From Selaginella tamariscina (lineage: Eukaryota; Streptophyta; Lycopodiopsida; Selaginellales; Selaginellaceae), in NCBI GenBank assembly GCA_003024785.1, contig PUQB01000668.1:62001-126000 (forward strand): 64,000 bases of DNA, read 5' to 3'. The notes below the pieces were generated by a model that saw only the letters and a list, made by a program, of their open reading frames with translations, did no database searches and was not told where the DNA came from. This document shows positions 10,485 through 24,954 of the stretch, piece after piece. How positions within the stretch are numbered: position 1 is the stretch's first letter; each line of letters begins with the position of its first letter. The position numbers and the translations under genes were made by a program.

Positions 10485-11460
10485 CCTGTCCAGATCCGTT
10501 TTCCAATATAGCTCACATGTACACAAACAAACATGATTACACCTGAACTCCCGCATGATGACATCCCTCGTATGGAGGTTTGAAGCTGGCATGGAGGTTT
10601 GAAGCTGTAAGCAGCCGGAATATCTCGTCTATCTGTACAAGGGAGTATCTACCTGGTCTTTGAAACCACGAGAGAACAAACATGCGGATATAATCGGCAC
10701 GCAGATAATGGCGACTAAGCACGTCATAAACTCGACCAGTACCCACAACAACATGGTCAACCTTCCGGTCACCAACCTTGACTTGAAGATGAGCCATCAC
10801 CTGTAGAACATATTTGTGTGCGTGTGTGTGCTGCGCAAGCTCTCTAGTAGGAGCTAGAAGCCTGGTGTCGAGCCGCTGTAGGATTCCGGTACAGAAAGTG
10901 GCCGTCTTTCCCTGTTCCGGACTGGGCCTGATCAAGAGGGCACTATTCCCTTTTATTGGACCTGTTAAAGACTGGTTTAAAAGGAAGAAACAATATTCGA
11001 CTTATACAAATTCTGTGCTCATAAATCCATGGCATCAAAGCCCTCCCACGTCGACAATTCTAATAAAACAAAACAAAACTGATGCTAATTGACTAAAAAC
11101 TCAAAACTACGTAGATTTTGTAAACTTACAGATCGTCCTGTGAACCGCGAGCCAAAGCCCCGGGAATATTCGTTAAAGAGTAGTAAATACATTAACGTAT
11201 CTATTAATTTCTTCTCTAAAGGGCCATCTTGAAAATATAAGAAAGTAAAGGGTCATCTTGGAAATATAAGAAAAATAATAGCGCGTTGACCAGGTGATTC
11301 GATCCGGAAAGCAACGAGTCTGTAGTGCTCACATTTTGACTCGTGCATATGCACTCTGTCAGATTGCGTGTGAGGGCTTGTTCGCGCAGACGAGGTTAGG
11401 GCGGGCGAATGGCGGCGTCAGGAGTGTAGATCCATCTGCAGGTCTGGTTCAACGAACAAA

Positions 11461-14427
11461 ATGGTGAGCAGCCATGGGAATCCTGTGAAATCCAACAATT
11501 TGAAGGCGCCAGATCCTTTCAAAGCCAAGAACAGCAAGAAATCGAGCAATGGTGAGGCTCCACGGCATTCTCCTTCACCTCCTCCCAAGAAGGACGTGCC
11601 CAGGTTCGAATTTGAGCATCACAAAGTTCCTAGAGGGCATAGGACGACAGGGAAAAGAAGAAATTCAGGCCGGACTCTGCTGCTGTGAGCAGTGATCACC
11701 ACCATGATCCTCCTAGGCATTTGAAAAGGCTACGAACTGGGGGAGCACTAGACCAGAAGGAAGTGTTAAGAAAGCTCGTAGCAAGGACGATGATGAGGTC
11801 GCCGCTCCTATTCAAGTGGTAGATGACAAGCTGACCGTGAAACAGGACAAAGATGACAAAGTTCAGCAAGTTAACTCAGAGGTTGATGAGCAATCTAATA
11901 AACCTGAAGAGCAGATGCCTGAAAATGATGCAAAGGACCAGCAGGTAGAGCTGACTCCAGAAGCTGAAGAAACAACAATCGTAGAGAATGAACAAACCCA
12001 AGGTGCGGTAGACGAAGAAACTCCTGCAGGAGCTGCTAAGACTTCCACAGAAGTTGAGGAGGCTGCACAACTTGTTATTCCTGAGCAGAAAGTTAACGAG
12101 ATGAAAGAGGTACGAGTTGTGAGTACGTGTGTGTGTCCGTGTGCATGTGGTTTTACATTTTGATGCAGCCTTCTGCTGGTGCAAAGGAGCTGCAGGAGCA
12201 AAAGGAGACTGGGAACGAGCCGGACACATCACTATCACTGGGTTTATCGGGTTCTCATCATCGGTCGGTTTCCAAAAGAGCAAAGAGCATCCAGACTATT
12301 TCCAATGCCGAGACATTTTCGAGGGCTATTACTACTTCACTGTCGCTCTCATGTTCTCATCCATTTACACATAATCCGAGTTGCTCTCTTACACAGACCT
12401 CTCACGACAACAACCAGGAGTTTTCAAGTGCTAGCCAGCCTGCTCATCACGAGAATTCACATTCCAAAGGTGGCAGGAAAATGGACTTTGGGGAGTATCC
12501 TCATGCACAGCGGGCATTTTCAGAGAGTCACCAACTTTCCCAACAATCCCGTCCCAAGGGAAGCATGCACAGGAAGCAGATGAAGTCAACTGGGTCGTGG
12601 GAACCATGGAGTGACCGAGAGAAGGCTCGCGGCGGGATTCGCGTGACAGTCCGTGAGATTGTGTCGCAACCCATTTCATTGGTCGGCCGGAGAATGCAAC
12701 AATTGCCGGGTAATGTTCTCGAAGAACTTAAAACCACAGCGAAGGATTTGTTAGAACGCAGTGATAAACAGGATGAGTTTCGAGAACTTCAGGTAATATT
12801 AGAAAATATATTAGCATTACTATGATGAAGCTAATGCGATCATTATTTCTACAGGGTATCCTCCAGAGTCGCAGTGACATATCGTCAGACGCCCTTCACG
12901 ACTCTCACAGGACACAACTCGAGATTTTAGTGGCTCTTAAGACAGGAATTCAGGCTTTCCTACAACAAGAAATCCAGTTAAAGCTCCTCGCAGAAATATT
13001 TGCAAACACTCGCTGTCGGAATGTGCAATGTCTGAGTCAGGTACTTAAACTCGAGATTTGATAACAATAGTCTTCAGTCGATGCTAATGCTAGTGTTTAG
13101 CTTCCGGTGGATAACTGCGAGTGTCCGATCTGTACCCAGAAGGCAGGAGGCTTCTGCAACGCATGCATGTGTGTTGTTTGCTCCAAGTTCGACTTTGAGA
13201 ACAACACATGTGCATGGGTGGGCTGTGACTACTGCATACACTGGTGCCATACGGATTGTGGGCTTCGGAAATCTTGCATCAAAACGGGGACCTCAGGAAT
13301 GCAGTTTCACTGTGTAGCCTGTACTCACACCTCGGAGCTATTCGGTTTCGTGAAGGAGGTTTTTACGTCGTGTGCTAAGGAATGGAGCCGTGCAGTTCTT
13401 TGTAGGGAGCTAGATTGCGTGAGAAGAATGTTTCAGGGTAGCGAAGACCTTCGTGGGAAGCACTTGTGTCTGAAAGCTGGTCAACTCTTGTTGAAACTTG
13501 AGAATAATTCTGATGTTGCTGAAGCGTGCAACAGCATGCTGAGGTTCTTTCAAGGTACGTCTCCATTTCTTTTCGTCATGCATTAATGACTGCAAACATT
13601 TTGTGCATATGTTATCTTCATTTTTCCGCCCTTCTAGGCAAGCACGCCGTTTGCAAACTATATTTTATATCGCATGTATGGATGTTTTATTACAGAGCGG
13701 TCGTGTTTCTGCACTCAAACTACATTTTGTGTGCGTGTAAAATGCAAATGAAGTTTCAATAGATCACACACACACACACACACTATTAGACAAGTTGCTC
13801 AAAATGCTGATTTTAACCACCTCATGTTTCATTTATGTGTTCTTTTAATAAATACAGAGAGCAGTAGCAATGTGCCGCTTGCAGAGGAGAACCAGACAAC
13901 GATGTTGGAAAGGGCTACATTAGCACTCCAAACATACGACCGAGTGTTGGAGGAGAAACGCACAGATGCAGCAGAAATGCAATACGAGAGATCTAGGAAG
14001 AAGGCCGAGATAGAAGAGCTTGAGAGCATAGTGCGAATCAAGCAGGCCGAGGCCAAGATGTTCCAAGCTCGGGCTGATGAGGCTGCTAGAGAAGCCGAGG
14101 GCTTACAACGTATAGTGCTTGCAAAATGCCTCAAGGTCGAGGAGGAGTATGCTACAAAGATCTCCAAGCTGCAGCTCCTGGTGAGACTTATACTAATACG
14201 GTGATTCTATTTCTAATCAAATGTTATCACTTATTAAGGAAGCCGAGGAGAAGCGTAAGCGGAAGTTGGAGGATTTGCAGCTGCTTGAGAGGGGCTCTTA
14301 CAACTTTGATATTGTGCGTAAGCTCATGTGTGATTTGCAAGACTTGCTGGGCAATATGGAAGCTACTAAGCGCCTCAAAGCCGAAGGTACCGAGAAATAC
14401 TTGCAGCGCTATTTACAACCCAGGTAA
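11461..14427 (+). CDS. OBERON/TITANIA-type PHD-finger protein
   Basis: Nuclear PHD protein of the OBERON family, required in Arabidopsis for meristem establishment and maintenance. Exons: 11461-12109, 12169-12792, 12855-13040, 13101-13554, 13858-14180 and 14239-14427; about 800 residues. The N-terminus is low-complexity with PRFEFEHHKVPRG, typical of the TITANIA (OBE3/4) branch. Next come the conserved SWEPWSDREKARGG-like block, the OBE domain (PGNVLEELKTTAKDLLE), the atypical PHD finger with CECPIC, CNACMCVVC, HWCHTDCG and FHCVACTH (about residues 495-560), and a C-terminal coiled coil of about 160 residues rich in Glu, Lys and Arg. In exon 1 the frame changes twice (near 11640 and at GGGGG 11739-11743) although all three frames read family-like sequence; an assembly indel is the simplest reason. 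An extra short last exon (acceptor near 14612) is possible. Confidence 0.87.
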
Positions 14428-15175
14428 CCTCATGTATATATATACTCATGCATCTGTCATGTGTGTATGTATGTATAAAGTACCTTTAAGTGGCGCTTTG
14501 CTGCGATTCTTACAATGTGTAATATTACTTGAAGAATGTTGCGTACACTTACCTCATCATGGATTTATTAGTTTAAACAATATACACATAAGTATGCTTA
14601 TATTCTTGATTTAGCTTATCTTATGAAGGTAAGACCTCTCTCTAGCTTCCTGTAGCTCGGGTCATTGTGTTCCTCTAGCTCCTAAACTAAGTGTCGGAAC
14701 TTAGGCTTGCTCGGACGTCATTCAAACAAATAGAGCATAAGACTTTAGTCTGCTTAATTCAGCAAGGAGCAAGTGGTGAATAGTTTTTAAGATTTATTTA
14801 TTACAAGTCTTACACATGAGCCCCACGTTGTTCGTGTTTTTTTTATCTCATTCTTTATATGTAAAGATTGGATCTTATACAATATTATATGTAGTTATTT
14901 ACTTCAATTCAACTTCTTAAAATCTTTCCAACTAAGCTATCCTAAGATGACCAGCTTACTGTTACTGTGTGGCATGACAATCTATGCGTAATCTACTCAG
15001 AAATCATATACTCTTGGCATTTATTTGTTTTTCTTTGTGTGGTTGTACGCTAAACAGCATTACATCATGGCTGCTGTTCCTAGGAACAAAGACGTGGAAA
15101 TCTCATAGCTTCCTGTACAGATACTGACTTTTTAACTATTGTTATTTTGTGACTTGGTACCTGAATAGTGTGGAT
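14428..15175. other. Intergenic spacer between convergent genes
   Basis: About 750 bp between the 3' ends of the OBERON-like gene and the P450 gene. Moderately AT-rich; I see no exon, RNA gene or clear repeat. It must hold both 3' UTRs. Confidence 0.6.
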
Positions 15176-16854
15176 TTAATTTCTGGAGAGGGGACGGGCA
15201 ACGAGAGGCGTGGCCATCTGTGAAGAAAGCTTGAGTATCTCATCCAGAAGAACGGGGTGAGCAGGACATGTTGTCCATTCAAACTTGTGTAGTAAACAAG
15301 CAAGCCACATATGTACAGTTGCTAGGCCGAGCATCCGTCCCGGGCAAACCCGACGTCCCGCGCCAAACGGTGCAAGCCTGAGATCGCTTCCCTTGATGTC
15401 AAACGGGACATGTGTAAGAAATCTGTCTGGATTGAAACACTCGGGATCCTTCCAAATACTGGGGTCATGTGTGATAGCCCACATGTTTACCATTGCATTA
15501 GTACCTTTGGCTACTGGATGACCAGCAATTACCGTGTTTCCCGTGCAAAGCCGCGCCCACGACAGTAAAGGGCCTGGAGGGTGAAGCCTCAGTGTCTCTT
15601 TTACAACGGCTTGCATGTAAGTCAGCCTGGAAATGTGCTCTGTGTCACAATGGATTCACTCCCCACTACTGTGTCGATCTCGTGCCGGACTCTCCTTTGG
15701 ATTTCTGGATGGACAACTAGCTCGGCTAGTATCCATTCTGTCAATATTGCTGTTGTGTCTGTTCCCCTAAATATCATCTCCTGCACACAAACAGAAAATC
15801 TTTTCTAGTCTGCAGAAATGACAGAGGAATGCTCTCCTTCCTCTGTTTTCTTGTGAAGGAAATCATTCAACTAGTGTATGCTTGCAGTGCAGGAAAAAAC
15901 ACTCACCCACAGAATGGCAATGATGTCCCCGTCTTGCAGGTTGTCCTGCTCCTGGAGCTGGAGAAGAACATCCACAAAGTCGTCATATTCAATCTCCTTC
16001 TCCTTGCTTCTGTGCCGATGAATGATTTTACCGACCAGCGCACACACACGAGCAACAAGTTGGCGGCATCTTTTGTGAATCTCCTGAGGATCGAAGCGAC
16101 TTAGAAAGTGAAGATGGTCTGCCCAATTGAAAGCTCCAAGCAGCTCAAACCCTTCACACACCATGCTCTCCAGCTCCTGTGGACAAAAGCCGTCCATGCA
16201 CCGAGACATGACATGCTCGTGCTTCACGTGAAAATCGTATCTCACACCGAAAATACACCACATCATGTTGGTGAGCGAAGCCCGTTGCAGGAAGGATCTT
16301 ACATGCACGGGACCAGCTTCTTTCGCGATTGCAGCAATCATTGAGCTCGTCGAAAGCCGCCTTATAGGTTCTTGCGATGCAATCTTCTGCGGTGAGAAGA
16401 GATGGTTGGAAGCTATTCTCCTGAGGTTTCTCCAGTACTCGCCGTGCGGTGCAAATCCGATGGCTCGACCGAAAAGAAGCTCCTGCGCGGATTGCTTGAG
16501 TGGCCTGTCTGCAAACCAAGGGCTGTTGAGAATCTCCTTAGCAACTTGAGGCTTGCTGGCAACAATGAGCTTCGTAGAACCAATGGGAACTGAAATGAGA
16601 CCAGTATGTGGACTAAACACCTTGGCAAGCTCTGCAAGTTTGCGGTGGGGGCACAGCCCCGTAAAGCTCAACACACAGCCTAACAATGGCAATCCTCTGG
16701 GTCCTGGAATTGTGCAGTACTTGTTTGTTTGGTACACCAACACACAAACTGTGACTAAAACAATCAACAGGCAGACAAGCTCCTTGTGGGGATAGATTCT
16801 AGTGGGGAAGAGGAACAAATCGAAACTATGTTGGGAGTACGAGATGAACTCCAT
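15176..16854 (-). CDS. Cytochrome P450, CYP78A-like
   Basis: Membrane-bound monooxygenase; CYP78A enzymes (KLUH type) control organ size and growth-phase timing, with uncertain substrates. Exon 1 is 16854-15907 and exon 2 is 15780-15176, about 516 residues in all, close to the family length and with one phase-0 intron as in CYP78A. Visible parts: an N-terminal hydrophobic anchor ([16 protein letters not shown]), the proline hinge [22 protein letters not shown]-helix [12 protein letters not shown]-helix [17 protein letters not shown], and heme loop [11 protein letters not shown] with the Cys ligand. An upstream in-frame ATG at 16908 would add 18 residues; I prefer 16854 for its position before the anchor. 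Within exon 2, near 15636-15648, the frame shifts by one base between conserved VVGSES and ISRLTYMQ. It is either a recent lesion or an assembly error. Confidence 0.88.
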
Positions 16855-16908
16855 GGCTGTGGAAAGAAATTTTTGAACTGTTCGCAGTTCAAACAAGCTA
16901 CACTGCAT

Positions 16909-19900
16909 TTATAACGAATCTCAACCATTGATCATGGATCTGGAGCGTACACGTGTTATATCGACAATTGATAGATTTACCGAAGTACAGAAGAAAAGTG
17001 TATTTATTGCTTAAGCTCGCGATTTGGAAATATCACAAAAAGATCACGGGAACGTGCTCATGGGCTTCCTCAATGAAATCGATCTAGTTTTGTATACTTT
17101 CTATAATAATTTACTGCATACCTAACTTATATGACTTGAACAGCCCAAGATATCCATCGGTTTGCATTTTCTGAGACACAGTGCTGTTGATATTTGTATT
17201 CTTATCCAGTTTAGTATGCATATGAAATGTGGTTGCTCGTGCTTTTGGAGATTAGGCAATCATTGGAAAGAATATATTTTGTGTACCAAGCTGGTGGTTT
17301 GAGAGGACTTCCCTCCAATCACATCCTCACCACGTGTTGTTCAGTGGTATCCCCACATACCAACATATACACCTTGTGACAAGTAATAGTTTACAATTGT
17401 GGCGTGCGCGATATTTCCCCAAAGAGCAGATGGAGTTAAGTACCATACGTAAACTTATAAACTATCACACGGTCTTTTTCCAGGACAGTTCAGATATTAG
17501 TTGTGAAGTATGTCACCAATCATCGATGCACTATTTTAACTTGAACATCTCATGTTTTGAATTCTAAACGACTGCAATCCGATGTGCTATCTTCTCTACC
17601 ACACATTAAATCATATTCAGTGCATGTCACAATTCACAAATACGTTTCTTCACTCTCTTACGCATGCATATTTACCGAGGTCGTAGTGCTCTTTAAAATG
17701 CACACGCCCCACTTGCAACGCATGCAACACAACATTGTTCCTGGAACAGCGTGTGTCTGTGGGTGGGAGGGTGGGCGGGCCACATATTGTTCCTGTATAG
17801 GAGCTCAAGGAATGATGAAAGGAATGCATCAACATGTAAGACAAAGGGAATAAAATTCTTACTAGAGGATGTACAAAGCTACGATGGCTAAACAAGAGAG
17901 GAAGACGAGGACGGAGTAGGTTGATTGAGCTCCTCAATGATCTATCTTCCTTGTGTGTGTGTGCGCGCGCAAGCGCCTGCATGCATGTGACATACTAGAC
18001 AAACCACTTACTAAGTAGTAAGCTGTTTATATGTGACCTTTGCCCGCACAAAATGTGTGTGTGTGTGTGTGTGTGTTACTTATTATTTAAATGGTTCCTT
18101 GCAGATAGAATGTCATTTTCACTGGAATTAGTACATTATATACACATACACATACGTGCACGCCTTTTCTGTAAAATAGCAATAGTAAGGCGTACGTGTG
18201 CTATATTATAAGTAAAAAACTAACAGCAAAGTAAAACACATCCGTGCAGACACACACAAATACACCTTGTGTGTTTATCTGGCGCAAACATATAAGTATC
18301 ATTCATGTGTAATACTAATATGTTCGCGCTAAAAAAAATGAAAAATCTGATTCAATCTTATAAAGCCACGTGTGCATCTTCAAGATTGAGGTATATCAGT
18401 TCTAGTCCAAAGCCGCGCAACCAGGTAACGGACAGAACATGCACACGCCTTATGGCCTAAAACTGTACAACTCGTAGCAAAGCTATATTGAGAGTTAGAA
18501 TCATGAATAAGGGAGATAGATATATACAAAGAGGAACTGAAGTCTCTCTCTTTCACACAAAAATTATAACTGGGTTCTGTATCTGTATGTATGGTTAATG
18601 ATGTATACAATATGCTAGCGCTCAAAGATTGTGTATGAAACTGATGTCTCTCTCTGATACACCATACATACATAATTTATGATCAGTATATGTATTTCTA
18701 TTAATTCGGTATGTGATCAGAAGTAATATTCTGATACATTCTCAGGGAACCCAGTCCAATGTACATATATACATACACTGGTTATACAATTGTCAATGTA
18801 TTCATGCTTGTGCATTTACCTTGCAAAATTAATAAATTTGTATGAAATCGAATCTATGATCAGCTAATACCAATAAAATTGTATTATGTTTGTAAAATTT
18901 AAAGTAAATGTTAAAATAAACAAACCATTTATGCTACATATGTGCGTATATCCACATGCATGTCAACATACAATGCATGTCCACATATATGTTGTATATC
19001 TCATGTGGATCATATTGCTGCATATAATTGCGTAGCTTATAGTGCTTATAATATATATGTGCATGTTCAAATGTATGTTTAGGTACGTCCATATACATGT
19101 CATCACCCCTTAAACACAACAACAACACGCATGCACACGCAACGCTATATCCATGTGCCCTGCGAAATAAGAGCTTGTTGCAAACTGACCTGGAGAAGGC
19201 CAGTAAACTTCACTATGATGGCTGTATATAAACAGTTGCATTATTTCATGTCCTGTAGAAACGTAAAGCTCAAACTTACGAGGGTCTATAACCAATAATA
19301 TGTCGTTGTATTTTGATTTATTTTTTTAAAATTACAATACTTAATTATTTTATATATTTAATTTCTAACAAATTTGGAACGAAATAAAATGAAGGTGAGC
19401 ATTAGTAAATTATATAAATAAGAAAATTGGTAAATATCATTACTGTTGAAATTATTTTATCAATAACTGACGATGGCCCACACATTGTTTTTCTAACGCC
19501 CGTTATTTAAATAACCAGATCATCAATTTGACATATATGTTTAATTGGTTTTGTTTTACATTATTATCAATATGTATGATTCAGTTGATTTGTACAATTA
19601 ACTCGTCAGGTTAGTACTTGTGTAACAGGTTGCATAGTTGTATTAACATTTATATATTAAAGTATTAATGTTATTAATAATTGTATTAACATTTAATGCT
19701 TGATTTTTATGAACATATGATTTTAGCATAATACTTGCTTGTAAATATGTTTACTCTGTTTCTTTATGTTCACTTCACAGGCGCTCTTTTTGAAATTCGA
19801 AAGGGAGATATATTCCAACGGCACTTTAAAGAGAGGCATATTCCAGTAGTGCAGTGATGGATCGAACGTGCAACAGCTGTTTCAAATTATTTTTTTAAAA

Positions 19901-20034
19901 CCGAAAGTCCATCCATTTTCAAAGTCAAATCACAGATCATCATCAAAGAATTACAAACGAAAAAAACAAAGAAATAAAAAACAAATAACTGTAGCTCTTT
20001 TGGATATTATAACTTGCTCCGTCCGTCCTTATCC
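16909..20034. other. Long intergenic spacer with microsatellites
   Basis: About 3.1 kb without a supportable exon on either strand. The right end is the promoter of the P450 gene's neighbour region and the left end that of the P450 itself. It contains a (TG)n run at about 18053-18076, several TACATA/TATGTA-rich tracts at 18700-19100 and an AT-rich stretch at 19300-19750. Otherwise I see nothing. Confidence 0.6.
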
Positions 20035-20787
20035 TCAGGCATCTCCGAAGTAAACAAGCAGGACATAGACAAGCTGTGTTGCGGATGTCACAAATTGCAA
20101 ATGCCTCCAAAGCTTTCTGCAAAACACAAAGCACATTGTTTACACCTCCTTACTTACGTGTCTGTAATACTCACAAGTCTGTCCGAGTGAACAAAGCCAC
20201 GTTGATCTGCTTGCAAGCCAGCCTGCGTTTGATTCAAAAAACATTCATTGAATACATGTAAACAATGAGAATCATTTACAAACCCAAATGCAAGAAGCGT
20301 GAGCAAGAGAGCAATAAGAGCGGCCGCACCATTTCCGCTGTGACCCTCACTTCGGTGATGTCGTACCTGAAGGAGCCCAGCAAACACAGAGGCAAGACCC
20401 ACCACACCGGCTATTAAGGAAGAATCTAATGAGCTCACCAGTCGCTTGGTTTCCTGTAGAAAAAAAACCACAAAATAAACCACATAGAGACACAAATGCG
20501 ACAAATACCTCTCTTAACTCCCCATCAAGCATTTCATCGAGTGCCCAGCTTGCTAAACCCAGGAGACATGAGGTAGAGAACAAGGTTAACACCCAGAGAG
20601 GAGCTGCTAGTTCCCTGTGCCTGTAAGCCATTGCCAGAGAGTGAGGAGAGAAATCGAACCCTGCACCGGTGGTGTTGATGGCACTTCCGGGGCTCGTGGG
20701 CGGTTTATATGCTACCTCGTGGCTTGTGACGGCCAATGGGATGCGACTCGTGGCTGCGGATAAAAGTGCCACGGACGCATTGTTCAT
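20035..20787 (-). CDS. Four-helix membrane protein of unrecognised family
   Basis: Exons on the minus strand: 20787-20509, 20454-20284, 20222-20175 and 20116-20035, all with GT-AG borders, giving about 193 residues. The first 60 residues are hydrophilic and Ser/Thr/Pro-rich. Four hydrophobic segments follow: LWVLTLFSTSCLLGLASWAL, SSLIAGVVGLASVFAGLL, AAALIALLLTLLAF and TQLVYVLLVYF, the last ending in FGDA. Loops between segments 1-2 and 2-3 are charged (LDGELREETKRL and RHHRSEGHSG). The pattern suits a small plant four-span protein. I do not recognise the family and give no function. The third exon is only 48 bp, so the last two exons depend on my splice choice, though they alone give a final hydrophobic helix and a stop. 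Confidence 0.65.
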
Positions 20788-23836
<3,049 letters not shown>

Positions 23837-24534
23837 ATGGAGGAGGGAGTATTCCCCGCTCCTCCTCCAAAGTGAAAATCTCTGAACAGGAACTGGAACA
23901 GCACAGGAGCCAGCATCAAAGAAAGACTGCAGGTTGCAGAAGTGGCCCGATGGAGCACTTCAAGCGGTACAGACCCAGCTGGGACTGTTAACACAGGATG
24001 AGCAAGGCAATCCACCGTCTCCAAAACGGCTCAAGTACACAGTGGACGAGAGAGATAACAAGAAAACCATAGAAATTCAACAGGAGGCGCTTCCTCAAGG
24101 CTGGGAGCAGTTCCTCGATCTCAATGTAAGTGCCATTCTCGTTTTGTTTCGTGTTTAAACAGCCGGTTTGTTTCGTAGACAGAGAGATATACTACATAGA
24201 CTGGAGCACTTGCAAGAGGACATGCAGGGACCCCAGGGAGATTGCACGCATTGCAGAGGGTAAAATTCGCGAGTTGAGACAGGGAAGCGAGCAGTGTCAG
24301 GTGAGTTCTACTTCTTCTTCGGATTCTGCCATGTTTCCACAAGAGGGAGACTTTCTCGAGTCGTCAGGGGAAGACGAAGCATCTTCTTCAAGGCAGAGGG
24401 GATATTCACACGACTCTGATGAGGATAATGTCATGGTTGCTCTGGGTTGTCACCACTGCTTAATGTATTTCATGCTGCCCAGGTTGGATCCAATATGCCC
24501 AAGTTGTGGTAGCCATCTCCAAGCAAAGAGTTAG
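23837..24534 (+). CDS. CURLY FLAG LEAF1-like WW-domain protein
   Basis: Plant WW-domain protein; CFL1 in rice and Arabidopsis affects cuticle formation through HD-ZIP IV factors. The well-supported part is an exon ending at 24125 and the exon 24179-24534. The WW-type module LPQGWEQFLDLN...YYIDWSTCKR...DPRE spans the intron. An acidic Ser-rich linker follows, then the family's C-terminal motif GCHHCLMYFMLPRLDPICP with a paired Cys pattern, ending in SHLQAKS. The N-terminus is uncertain. ATG 23837 opens a short frame (MEEGVFPAPPPK) that does not continue in the WW frame. An intron from 23849 to about 23939 would join them in frame, but its composition is exon-like. Length of about 190-200 residues fits the family. 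Confidence 0.7.
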
Positions 24535-24954
24535 ATACCACCGGTTTATTATGGTTATCCGAGTTTCCATCTCGGACAAACAATGGAAACTTTTCTTTCC
24601 TTTTTTTTCAAGAATATTAATCACTTGTTAGCTCTTATTTCAAAGTACTTAAATAGAGACGTTTTACAAGCTCACCTAACAAGTTAAATTGAAGATATAA
24701 GTTAAAAAGCAAGACAAACAATGCACCCTCTCAGTTGGTACATTTTCTACACCAGCGATGATAACTTAGTATTACAGCTCCTAAAGAAAGGGTAAAAAGG
24801 GCAGATGAGATAGAGAAGGGGTAATACACTATAGAGGCACTTAAAACTTCCCGTTTTGCGCGTGTCATGGAGGTTCGTGTAGGGACTTGTGTTGGGAAAA
24901 TCGCTGGGCCTCATAGCGAAAAAAAAGAATATACTGGGAATCGGGAAGCTCCAA
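24535..24954. other. Spacer between convergent 3' ends
   Basis: 420 bp between the WW-protein stop and the PP2A stop. AT-rich with a T run near 24600. Nothing beyond 3' UTR-like sequence is seen. Confidence 0.55.

Larger units (their letters stand above)
8039..10508 (+). mobile_element. Composite LTR-bounded element with captured host sequence (TRIM/LARD-like)
   Basis: The element begins with a 119-bp LTR (8039-8157, TGTTAAAACT...CCAATA) and ends at 10508 with about the last 24 bp of the same LTR. It is flanked by a perfect 5-bp duplication TAGCT at 8034-8038 and 10509-10513. Inside are a complete short LTR-PBS-PPT-LTR unit (8039-8529), a block of tRNA-like repeat pieces (8530-9235), and antisense fragments of two host transcripts (9240-9835 and 9836-10484). 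It has no gag or pol, so it needed enzymes in trans. It sits inside an already duplicated eIF4A copy, so it is younger than that duplication. The outer right LTR is truncated; the rest looks like a rearranged but coherent insertion. Confidence 0.7.
7835..11160 (-). pseudogene. Decayed eIF4A paralogue, split by a composite LTR element
   Basis: Two halves on the minus strand flank the element at 8039-10508. The left half (about 7835-8038) encodes the C-terminal region, with [19 protein letters not shown] and [10 protein letters not shown]. The right half (10509 to about 11160) holds pieces of exons 1-4, including GKTATFC, PTRELA, GRVYD and YIRMFVL. Intron positions of the intact gene persist: an acceptor precedes the VMAHLQVKV block, and a short gt...ag intron precedes IDEIFRLL. 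It is therefore a DNA-level duplicate and not a processed copy. It lacks part of the helicase core, including the DEAD box and motif SAT, and has stops and frame changes. Exon 1 is only weakly recognisable near 11130-11160, so the right edge is approximate. Confidence 0.85.

Noticed and set aside
15285-16795. Plus-strand open frames over the P450
   Set aside because: Shadows of the P450; they show no codon or family signal.
18053-18076. (TG)n run as a regulatory element
   Set aside because: No gene is close enough to support a role; recorded only as a microsatellite in the spacer.
17557-18673. Several 75-110 codon frames in the spacer
   Set aside because: Low-complexity or repeat-driven, no family resemblance and no splice-supported neighbours.
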